A program made the translations under genes and the position numbers. Of a stretch of 19,918 bases of DNA, positions 1 through 7,091 are shown piece after piece. The notes under the pieces were generated by a model that searched no databases, was not told the origin of the DNA, and saw only the letters and a program-made list of their open reading frames with translations. The stretch lies in the NCBI GenBank assembly GCA_037447655.1, contig JBBHKE010002163.1, forward strand, positions 1 to 19,918, written 5' to 3'. The DNA is from Zygnema cylindricum. Its lineage: Eukaryota > Streptophyta > Zygnematophyceae > Zygnematales > Zygnemataceae. How positions within the stretch are numbered: position 1 is the first letter of the stretch; each line of letters opens with the position of its first letter.

Positions 1-952
1 GGGCACTTTCCCATGTAACCGAAACTTTAGTCTTGTAACTTTGTTTTTAGCGAAGATTCTCCGTACTACTTTCAGAGCATTCGTATGTAAAAAAATCAAA
101 TCGTTACTTTAGATCGTGACGGATGTAGACGTGGGTGAAATTTGTGACGGTTTGTAGACGACTACAAAACTCGCGACAATTGTTGACGTTTACAAAATAG
201 CGACGTTTGTAGACGTCTATCTACTTGTGACATTGTAGATGTTTAGGGTTTGTGACATATTGACGTCACGCTCACTTATGATAGCGTCGACGTCACTGAA
301 TCTAAAACATTCCGCCATGGTTTTCCGATTTTGTTTTATCGTCCGTTCTCACTGTACTTGCCATCAAAATAAGCTAAAAGACAACCAAAAGAAATATTTT
401 TTAGAGATCTTTCATTTGATACCTTTCTTGCTTTTTTTCATTGCAAGAATTGTGAGATATACGCGTTAGTGGGAGAGGGAGAGAGAGAGAGGCGCTTTCA
501 CGGACTTCGCTTTTGCGAAATGGCGTCCGTTGGTCGAGACCCCTCCACTGCCTCTGTACGGAAAAAGGTGCACGGAAAAAATTATGTACAGGGTGTAAAC
601 ATGCATTGGATTTATTTTTTGAGGAAAATTTTGTCAAAAACCTCTGACGCGTGCGAAATCGTATGCATAATCGCCCACGTCGTGGAACTTTATTTAGAAT
701 GACCTCGCGAGGTGATTTTATTAAAGTTTGAAGATGATTTGGAAGGATGCGAAAGTGGGTCGAAACTCGGTAAACGATAAACTACATCGCGATAGACGAC
801 AAACTACGGTACAGCTAAAGTTTTAATGGAACGCAACTTGTACGGTGGTAATTTGAATTTTTTGGTACAGCTGCAGATTTTTTCCTTTTTTTCCAAGTTA
901 TAAAGGAAAACGACATAAAATAACTATAACTTTAGCACATGGGAAAGTGCCC
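1..952. mobile_element. TIR-bounded non-autonomous DNA transposon, left edge at window start
   Basis: The first 16 bases (GGGCACTTTCCCATGT) recur as an exact reverse complement at 937-952, which makes a terminal inverted repeat pair. The base after the right end begins TAA (953-955), which would fit a 3-bp TWA target duplication, but the left partner lies outside the window. The GGG-start and the TTCCCAT core resemble the Harbinger-like ends found at 4127 and 17362. The interior holds no convincing protein; it contains degenerate internal repeats of a GTAGACG/TTTGTAGACG motif (about 118-245) and a short GA run at 474-492. Non-autonomous status is inferred from the lack of a transposase reading frame. 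Confidence 0.6.
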
Positions 953-1012
953 TAAGGCACGTGACTTTGGAGACCTGTGAAAAAATTAATTTTTTTTTTT
1001 TTAAATGCCTCG

Positions 1013-1153
1013 ATATATCGACGATACGATATATTGGCGATATGTCGCGATAATTTGATTTTCGATATATCGAAGCGATATATCGATTATCGGGTACCTG
1101 AAATTCAATATATATCGAATATCGACAAATGGTCCTCGATACCCAACACTACT
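1013..1153. repeat. GATATATCG-rich palindromic repeat (copy A)
   Basis: This stretch is built from overlapping self-complementary units such as CGATATATCG, ATCGATAT and TCGCGATA. It ends in CGATACCCAACACT (1137-1150), the reverse complement of the AGTGTTGGGTATCG that opens the related repeat at 3344. That marks a shared terminus of a small foldback element. The left end of this copy is not recognisable. The following 1152-1173 (CTAATAACGATTCACGGTGTAG, given here as CTAATAACG then ATTCACGGTGTAG) is a solitary right end of the CTACACCG family. Confidence 0.5.
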
Positions 1154-1177
1154 AATAACGATTCACGGTGTAGAACA

Positions 1178-1724
1178 CTACACCGCCAATCGCTATTAGC
1201 GTTGTATACGCTAATTCCGTCCCGCTTTTTTTTTTTATTATTCTCCATTAGTGTAGTTCATTCTATTTTTTTCTTTACTCTATTTAGGGTTAATTATTTA
1301 GTACCGTACAAAATAGAAGTACGTTATCATTTAACTAGTGTGGTGTACGAACAGTGTCAGACCGTACAAAACTGTACCTTTTTAAGTGAAAAAGTATAAT
1401 TAATGATTTTTAGTAACCGCGGACGTAGGAGAATGTGCGCTCTAAAAAGGGGATATAATCGAGTTGTCATATATCACGTTGCACATATTCGTCCAGCAAC
1501 CACGTTTCGACTGTGTGAACGTACGATTTGTCAGATTTTGTACAAATACCTATATTAGTGTAAGCATGTTTACGACCGACATTTATTTTTTTCAAAGACC
1601 CAAATTAGAATTATTAAACAATTAGAATGTATGTTTTTTTTCAAAATTTTCAAATTCTTAATTAGCGTAAACCACGGTAATTATTCATATACGCTAAAGA
1701 AACTTCTAGCGATTGGCAGTGTAG
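1178..1724 (+). mobile_element. CTACACCG-end TIR element, long variant, copy 1
   Basis: The left end CTACACCGCCAATCGCTATT (1178-1197) is matched in reverse complement by the right end AGCGATTGGCAGTGTAG (1708-1724). The body agrees with the copy at 3461-4015 at a constant offset of 2283 bases, with no indel, up to base 1708. Copy 1 then lacks 8 bases (CGCTAATA) present in copy 2, as expected for a deletion between two CTA repeats inside the right TIR. Subterminal ACGCTAA/TTAGCGT motifs recur in both orientations. No target-site duplication was found. The small open frame inside is identical in both copies and resembles no protein, so I treat the element as non-coding. Confidence 0.7.
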
Positions 1725-3029
1725 TTTACTGGTACCTGAAAGATGAAGTCACAAGATCAAAACTGCGAAAAATTGGAGATTGCTGTGAAGGAAAAAACAT
1801 AAACAAACAGGGACGAAAAATGGGTCTATAATTCAGCAACAGAACAAAGGAAGAGCAACTCAGAAACCAAAAAGAGTACAACTCATAAAAAAAAACAAAC
1901 AAACAAACAAAACACACAAGGGCCCAACATTTGCCATGTTGATGCTTGGTTATTTTGCAACACATTGGTGGCTTCTTCATACCTCCAATGGCTTTCCCGA
2001 TGAAGTGATTTCTCAGCATTTCAAACCTTCCTTCCACACCAGTAAAACTAAACTTGTAACTGGCTTTTATTTCCTCATCAGGCAAGTTCTTGTTCAAACT
2101 GGAGTGTTACATTTGACGAAAACGTGATTGGACAAAAACACAACTAAAAGATGTCTGTCGATATGAGATTTTAAGCTACACAACCTGTTAAGGAGTTGAA
2201 CAGCCTGAAGATGAATAGTCTTAAATCGTGTTCAAATTGGATTTTTTTACCTGGAATATTCAGAGACTACCTTCAAAATTTTCCCAACATTCACTTCTAT
2301 GTCGACAACTATACTGTTAACCATTGTTAGCAATAATACCACTTATTCCAAGCTAGATGTTATGCCCACCTAAGTGTTTTTTACTGATTCATTTTTGTTA
2401 ACTCCGATCATTTCCCTGTTCACAATCACCGGCATCATTGGGACCCGGAATGAAATTGCGAACACAAACAACCCTAGTACTAATTAATTTTGAACGCCAA
2501 TGGCGCAATAGTTTAAGAATCGAATCAGGAAAGGCAAAATATTACAAAGCACCATAACCACACATGACTGACACACAACAAGAGACTAATCCAATCTGTT
2601 TTACATTTCTTTGAAACTTTCTTTCCCAATAGTACATCCATACCACTACCGCCACCTGTCTCCACCTTGTTACTCATAGCTTCAACCCCTGACAAGTGTG
2701 TAAGAAACATAATTGTAACTGTGCTGCCAGGGAGATAAGCTGAAACATTCAATTGGCTTGATAACTTTACAGAGCCCTCTCCATCTACCACAAGCTCATT
2801 AACCACGATATTATGTGCTTGGCATTTGTAACGCCCATTTCTTGAATAAACCTATTTCTTTATCATCCTCACCACTTTCTCACAAGGATCAATGGGACCA
2901 AGCAAACAGTACCAAACAGTACAAAAGCCTACTTGAACTGATTAGTACGTCTCGTCTACTATCTGACAACAGTGATAGATCATCAACGCGGAACTTTGTA
3001 ACTGAACGGAATCTCCATCCCATGTAAAA
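1725..3029 (-). other. Unassigned segment; possible 3' UTR and flank of the aconitase exon
   Basis: On the minus strand this lies directly downstream of the aconitase stop codon, so its upper part would be 3' untranslated sequence if that exon is transcribed. It contains a (CAAA)n/(GTTT)n-like low-complexity patch around 1886-1918. A minus-strand open stretch at about 2525-2848 follows an in-frame TAG and encodes no family I recognise. The segment looks different in texture from the AT-rich TIR elements on both sides, but I see no complete gene in it. Confidence 0.35.
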
Positions 3030-3101
3030 TTAAGCCTGTTTCTTCAATTGTCGGAGGACGTATTGCAGAATTCCACCGTGCTGGAAGTAAGTCAACTCCA
3101 C
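3030..3101 (-). CDS. Aconitate hydratase (aconitase), terminal exon or captured gene fragment
   Basis: Reading the minus strand, a T-rich tract and TTTTGCAG acceptor are followed by 23 codons and a TAA stop (3030-3032). The peptide VELTYFQHGGILQYVLRQL followed by KKQA matches the C-terminal strand-helix end of cytosolic/organellar aconitases and IRP1-type proteins; plant enzymes end with a VELAYFDHGGILQYVIRNL-like sequence. Aconitase interconverts citrate and isocitrate using a 4Fe-4S cluster. The exon starts in phase 0 at the acceptor. No preceding aconitase exon is visible upstream (higher coordinates), where repeats and then a gene on the opposite strand follow. It is therefore either the last exon after a very long intron or a displaced fragment; I favour the fragment. 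Identity is strong, gene integrity is doubtful. Confidence 0.75.
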   Translation of the reverse strand: MELTYFQHGGILQYVLRQLKKQA

Positions 3102-3105
3102 CTGC

Positions 3106-3178
3106 AAAAAAAAAAAAGAAAAAAAAAACAAATTAAAAAAAAAAAAAAAAAAAAAAAACACATTAAAAAAAAAAAAAC
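3106..3178. repeat. Poly(A)/poly(T) low-complexity tract
   Basis: About 70 bases are nearly pure A on the plus strand with a few interrupting bases (AAAAAGAAAA, ACAAATT, ACACATT). Read on the minus strand it is a very long polypyrimidine tract ending right at the aconitase acceptor site. The lysine-rich open frame it creates on the plus strand is an artefact of the tract. Confidence 0.85.
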
Positions 3179-3341
3179 AGACACGTTACTGCACATATTC
3201 CATTATCCCAGCATCCATGTTGAAGCTTGAGAGCTGTTCAAAAAACCTGAAAAAAGGTACAAATCATAAAGTCACAAATAGATGGAAGCATCTCTTCACC
3301 GAATACCTCTCAGGAAAACACACTTTACAAGGCTAATCAAT

Positions 3342-3441
3342 AGTGTTGGGTATCGGAGTTTCATATCGCGATAATTTCGATATTCGATATATCGAATATC
3401 GATCGAGGAAAGTCCTCGATATATCGTACCGCGACCAACAT
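3342..3441. repeat. GATATATCG-rich palindromic repeat (copy B)
   Basis: It opens with AGTGTTGGGTATCGG (3344-3358), the reverse complement of the terminus at 1137-1150. It continues with ATCGCGATAATTTCGATATT and CGATATATCGAATATCGATCG, and closes with a degenerate ATCGTACCGCGACCAACAT. Like copy A it directly precedes a CTACACCG-end long element, so the two repeat types form a recurring composite. It is much more diverged from copy A than the neighbouring 550-bp repeats are from each other. Confidence 0.5.
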
Positions 3442-3460
3442 CGATTCACGGTGTAGAACA

Positions 3461-4015
3461 CTACACCGCCAATCGCTATTAGCGTTGTATACGCTAATTC
3501 CGTCCCGCTTTTTTTTTTTATTATTCTCCATTAGTGTAGTTCATTCTATTTTTTTCTTTACTCTATTTAGGGTTAATTATTTAGTACCGTACAAAATAGA
3601 AGTACGTTATCATTTAACTAGTGTGGTGTACGAACAGTGTCAGACCGTACAAAACTGTACCTTTTTAAGTGAAAAAGTATAATTAATGATTTTTAGTAAC
3701 CGCGGACGTAGGAGAATGTGCGCTCTAAAAAGGGGATATAATCGAGTTGTCATATATCACGTTGCACATATTCGTCCAGCAACCACGTTTCGACTGTGTG
3801 AACGTACGATTTGTCAGATTTTGTACAAATACCTATATTAGTGTAAGCATGTTTACGACCGACATTTATTTTTTTCAAAGACCCAAATTAGAATTATTAA
3901 ACAATTAGAATGTATGTTTTTTTTCAAAATTTTCAAATTCTTAATTAGCGTAAACCACGGTAATTATTCATATACGCTAAAGAAACTTCTACGCTAATAG
4001 TGATTGGCGTTGTAT
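3461..4015 (+). mobile_element. CTACACCG-end TIR element, long variant, copy 2
   Basis: The left end is CTACACCGCCAATCGCTATT; the right end ACGCTAATAGTGATTGGCGT (3991-4010) continuing to TGTAT is its near reverse complement. The element is 555 bp, 8 bp longer than copy 1. The match to copy 1 starts 19 bases before the left TIR, at CGATTCACGGTGTAGAACA (3442-3460). That prefix makes a small palindrome with the TIR: CGGTGTAG, AACA, CTACACCG. The near-perfect identity suggests a recent duplication or transposition. Confidence 0.7.
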
Positions 4016-4112
4016 TCATTTCGCAAATCTTAGGGAACGCGACAAAGCGTCGCAAATCTGACACGTTAGTAACAATATTCATTTCGCAAATCTAAGGGAA
4101 CGCGACAAATCG
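4014..4112 (+). repeat. 63-bp-spaced direct repeat
   Basis: A ~36-bp unit (ATTCATTTCGCAAATC, then TTAGGGAACGCGACAAA) at 4014-4049 recurs at 4077-4112 with very few differences, at a spacing of 63 bases. It sits between the 555-bp element and the Harbinger-like element and has no coding content. Confidence 0.75.
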
Positions 4113-4126
4113 TAATTATTGGCTTA

Positions 4127-4854
4127 GGGTAAGGTTCCATTAGGCGGTCCCAGTAAAAGTACGGACAAGTCTACTGACAGCGTTTACTGGAAGTCCGCTC
4201 CATTATGTCGGGCCAGTAACAAGCATTCCTCAATTATGATTGGCGCCACATAAGTTACAGTCCAGATTCTAAAAATCTTAAAAAAATCTACAAACGGGAT
4301 ATCTGTACGAAATATCTGTACGACCGGAGGTAGTTAATGATTTGTACATAAAGTTTTCGGCCAGATTTTGATTTTGAAAATAGAAATCGAAATTTCGAAA
4401 CGGAATGGCAAAAAGAAGTGTCAAACTTTGAAGGTCGCGGCAAAACCTTGAATGTCAGACGGAGCGTGCGAGGATATTTTCAACCTGACATGCATTCAGC
4501 GTGGCAGGCGGCACATGGCCTGTACGACGTGCACGCCTGTGATCCCTCGATCAAAGTAGATATGTATTTATTTTTTGACGTGTACCAATGGCAATCATCT
4601 CGTGGGCCCCAACTCTCCTCGCGAGGAGAGTTGGGGCCCACGAGATGATGTGCCCGATTGCTTCGCAGATCTATAATAGTGAAACATCCAACGGTCAGGA
4701 ATCACTCCTACATCATTGGAGCTTCCCGACAGCTTTCCAGTAGCGATGTTTCGTCTTACAAAAAAAAATTAATGGTACGGATATGTACGGTGATGTACGA
4801 ATACGTACGGCGTCCAGTAGCAAACCTCACTTTTCGCCTAATGGAACCTTACCC
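4127..4854. mobile_element. PIF/Harbinger-like foldback MITE, copy 1
   Basis: The left TIR GGGTAAGGTTCCATTAGGCG (4127-4146) is mirrored exactly by CGCCTAATGGAACCTTACCC (4835-4854). Both are flanked by TTA (4124-4126 and 4855-4857), the 3-bp duplication typical of PIF/Harbinger. Length is 728 bp. A long perfect palindrome lies towards the right of the interior (4594-4649). The interior aligns loosely with the element at 17362-18408 after its nested insert is removed: shared blocks include TGGCGCCAC.TAAG/TGGTGCCACGCAAG and CTTCGCAGAT followed by CATCC.ACGG. No transposase was seen, so mobilisation would depend on a source elsewhere. Confidence 0.8.
4594..4649. repeat. 56-bp perfect palindrome with no spacer
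   Basis: The two 28-base arms meet at CGCG (4620-4623) with no loop and no mismatch. The arm reads ATCATCTCGTGGGCCCCAAC and then TCTCCTCG. Such a sequence can extrude as a cruciform and is GC-rich compared with its surroundings. It lies inside the Harbinger-like element, whose second copy has only an imperfect hairpin at the equivalent place. Confidence 0.95.
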
Positions 4855-4857
4855 TTA

Positions 4858-5100
4858 TTCATACGTCGTACATTAGATAATTTTGTACTTTTCGGTTACG
4901 GGCGGGCACGGTTAGTCGCGAGAAATCGAGTTTCGGTTAACTTTTATTTTCGTAAACGCCGGTCGGTTAACGGTTAACAATTTTGGAGCGTGACAAAACT
5001 CGGTCGGGCGTCGGTTACTCAGATTTTGAAAAAAAAATAACGGTCGGTTTCGGGTATGATTTTTTTTGACTTTTGCGACCTCTGCTTTACCTTAAGGTGC
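4858..5100. repeat. TCGGTTA-motif-rich stretch of unknown origin
   Basis: The motif TCGGTTA or a one-base variant occurs several times between about 4891 and 5050 (TTCGGTTACG, TTTCGGTTAAC, GTCGGTTAACGGTTAAC, GTCGGTTAC, GGTCGGTTTCGG). No open frame or TIR is visible. It is probably an old repeat fragment attached to the Harbinger-like element. Confidence 0.4.
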
Positions 5101-5233
5101 TCTGTTGCACCGAACTGCACAGCCGTACTGTACCATCAATTATACACCTGGAAAACTGGGACATTTGAAAAAAACCCCCCTCCTACATAAGGTCGGCGAC
5201 ATGTTGGAAGCCTGGGTATCAAAGGGATTACAA

Positions 5234-5240
5234 TATAAAT
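5234..5240 (+). promoter_or_regulatory. Candidate TATA box of the BTB gene
   Basis: TATAAAT stands upstream of the plus-strand gene. A start of transcription 25-35 bases downstream would fall around 5265-5275. A 6-bp inverted repeat (GGCTCG, CGAGCC; 5241-5258) follows at once. The repeat-rich DNA ends just upstream, which supports a promoter here, but the assignment rests on motif and position alone. Confidence 0.4.
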
Positions 5241-5291
5241 GGCTCGTCTGTACGAGCCGTGAGTAGAATGTGCTTAGTTTCTCCATCGACG

Positions 5292-5315
5292 ATGGCGGTC
5301 TTGTCTACATTCTGA
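5292..5315 (+). other. Possible upstream ORF, 7 codons plus stop
   Basis: ATGGCGGTCTTGTCTACATT continuing to CTGA would encode MAVLSTF and then stop. The start has a favourable context (GACGATGGCG) and is the first ATG after the candidate transcription start. If it lies in the mature leader it could reduce translation of the main frame. Its presence in the mRNA is not shown. Confidence 0.3.
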
Positions 5316-5995
5316 AGTGTTCCGTTGAGGCGTTTGAATTGAAGTAGGATTGTCTTTGTTGAGTCTTGAGACGATTTTCTGTGTTTCTCAGGCTTTTCCC
5401 GGGCTGTTTCCAGAAGAAAATTTTCAGTTCAAGTGCGTTTTCTTATCACTTCTTTTGGCATTTTGGCTCAGAAAACTGAGTGCTGGCAGTAGAATCTTTG
5501 GTTGTTTGCGTAGTTGCTATTGTAAATCTATTTGTTTATCCTGCCTTTCTTATTAACTTCTGTAAGGCTTAGCGATTTTTTCATGTGCTATTCTCCTAAC
5601 TTTTGCCGTCAATATTGAGTTTAAAGATAGCTAGGAGATTGCTTTGACCTTTTTTTGGTGTGACATTGGTTATGGAATAATAGAGCTCAAAATGTTTGTG
5701 ATCATGGATATCTATGAATAAAAAACACTTTATATATCAGACATTAATGATGAGAAGAGGATTGCGAGCAGGCGAGGAACTCAGTCAGTGTTTTATGTCT
5801 GGTAAGCAGTTCTTAATTAACTGAGTTTTGCTCCGATTCTTCCAAATTCGAAGTGATACTCCGTATGTTCAAGCAGATTTTGTCGGCTCAGGAGGTATAT
5901 ATTGACATGCTGAAAGATGTTACAAAATTCTCGAGCGTTGTATTTTGCCGGATTCTATAGAACGGTATCAATTCTGGTGTGCATCGAAAAGAAAT

Positions 5996-6133
5996 GGAGG
6001 GAGAGGCAGAGGGAGAGGCAGAAGAGAGAGAAATTTGGTATCAAGAAAAAGAGAAAGAAAGAGACAAACAAAGATAGTAAGAGAGAGAGAGAGTGAGAGA
6101 GAGATAGAGAGAGAGAGCGAGAGAGAGAGAGAG

Positions 6134-6170
<37 letters not shown>

Positions 6171-6232
6171 AGAAAAGGGAGAGAGAGAGAGAGAGAGAAA
6201 GAAGAAAAGGGAGAGAGAGAGAGAGAGACACT
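5996..6232 (+). repeat. GA-rich microsatellite and purine tract
   Basis: More than 200 bases consist of GAGA, AAAG and GGGA units, including a duplicated AAAGAAGAAAAGGGAGAGAG block (6167-6186 and 6198-6217). It creates apparent Arg/Glu-rich or, on the other strand, Leu/Ser-rich open frames that are artefacts of the repeat. It lies in the presumed leader intron. Confidence 0.9.
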
Positions 6233-6259
6233 CAGAGAGTCTCAAGCAGGTTGTTGCAT

Positions 6260-6474
6260 ATAACACCGTGAATCGCTACTAGTGTTAGTAACGCTACTTT
6301 GGTGCCGGTATTTTTCTGGGCCTTGAGCGTATAATTGTGTTAATGATGTTAATTGTTGTTTCTGAACATTAATCTGGTAAGCAGTTGAAAATTATCAACG
6401 TGCCTCGGACCAAAATTAGAATTGATAACTTTAAAAAGGAATCCCACGCTGTATAATAGCTTTTCACGGTATAG
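6260..6474. mobile_element. CTACACCG-end TIR element in the leader region
   Basis: The left end (TAACACCGTGAATCGCTACT, 6261-6280) is mirrored by ATAATAGCTTTTCACGGTAT at 6453-6472. Both fit the family consensus CTACACCGTGAATCGCTATT with a few changes. At about 215 bp it matches the element at 17126-17348 in size. Its divergence suggests an older insertion. Confidence 0.6.
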
Positions 6475-6933
6475 TGTTGCTATCATGGACGATGTTTATC
6501 TGTCTTTGAATCTCGTGTTACCAAACTTGAGCTGACTGAGAGAGAGGGTTGATTGTTAATTTTGTGGATTTTGTTGTCCTTCTTTATTGCAGGTAGAATG
6601 CTTAAAAGGGCATTCTCAAGGCTGGTGCTTAGTGTAGATCTTGTCACTCGCCCAGTTTTAGCGACATCTCAACTCACATGTGGCGAGCTATTTTGGGAGG
6701 CAGTTCATTTGAAGGGCTGAGAATCTTTTGAGGGTCGTTTCTGACAGCCTGAGGCATAAAAACAGCAATAATGGAAGGTGTATTGCTCCATGATAGACGT
6801 TGATGCCGGGTAAAGCTGTAAACAATAATTGCAAGTGTGTTTGGTCTGTGAACATTGAACTTTCTGGAAATTCAAGGATCGCGGAAGGTTGAGAAACGGA
6901 GCGGAAAAGAAGACAGAATTTTGACGCTAAAGG

Positions 6934-7091
6934 ATGAAGTTAAGTGAGTTTGGGCGGAAGAATACTGGCGCTGTAAAAATTAAACCAGCTAAGGAGGTGG
7001 AAGCTGGTCGCCGGTTGGAGCAAGTCATCACACGTCTTCAAACGGCTCTTGATCTTGGATGGGATTTAAATGAGAGAAGAACGTCCAAAAG
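6934..7091 (+). CDS. BTB gene exon 1 (start codon)
   Basis: The peptide opens MKLSEFGRKNTGAVKIKPAK and continues to a helix containing LEQVITRLQTALDLGWDLNE. The ATG is chosen because TGA and TAA lie in frame just upstream and because the frame splices cleanly to exon 2. Two donors, AAAAG/GTTGTA (after 7091) and GGTT/GTAAGG (after 7094), differ by exactly three bases and both keep the frame, adding or omitting one residue. Confidence 0.7.

Larger units (their letters stand above)
5265..6933 (+). other. Probable 5' leader region of the BTB gene (UTR with intron)
   Basis: Between the TATA-like motif and the first coding ATG lie about 1.67 kb without a credible coding exon. A textbook acceptor (CTTCTTTATTGCAG, ending 6592) suggests that one leader intron ends there. 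A good donor candidate is CTG/GTAAGC at 5802, and a near-identical TCTGGTAAGCAGTT occurs again at 6373-6386. If spliced this way, the intron removes the GA tract and the TIR element listed below. In-frame TGA and TAA codons stand just before the ATG at 6934. Confidence 0.4.

Noticed and set aside
1726-2097. 123-residue minus-strand frame
   Set aside because: It runs through a (GTTT)n low-complexity tract and shows no domain or splice context.
2525-2848. Minus-strand open frame with a GRYKCQA-like string reminiscent of an immunoglobulin fold
   Set aside because: The motif is short, no disulphide partner or start context is visible, and it lies in the presumed 3' flank of the aconitase exon. 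Likely chance.
3485-3682. 65-residue frame identical to part of the frame at 977-1399
   Set aside because: Conserved only because the two 550-bp elements are near-identical; composition is AT-driven and resembles no protein.
1159-3991. LTR retrotransposon with 550-bp LTRs
   Set aside because: The repeats have inverted ends of a DNA-transposon type, lack TG..CA termini and lack a polypurine tract. TGGTACCTGA at 1730 only loosely resembles a primer-binding site, and no gag-pol exists.
5945-6271. Long Arg/Glu-rich plus-strand frame, with Leu/Ser-rich frames on the opposite strand
   Set aside because: These come entirely from the GA microsatellite; any dinucleotide repeat gives open frames. No family similarity.
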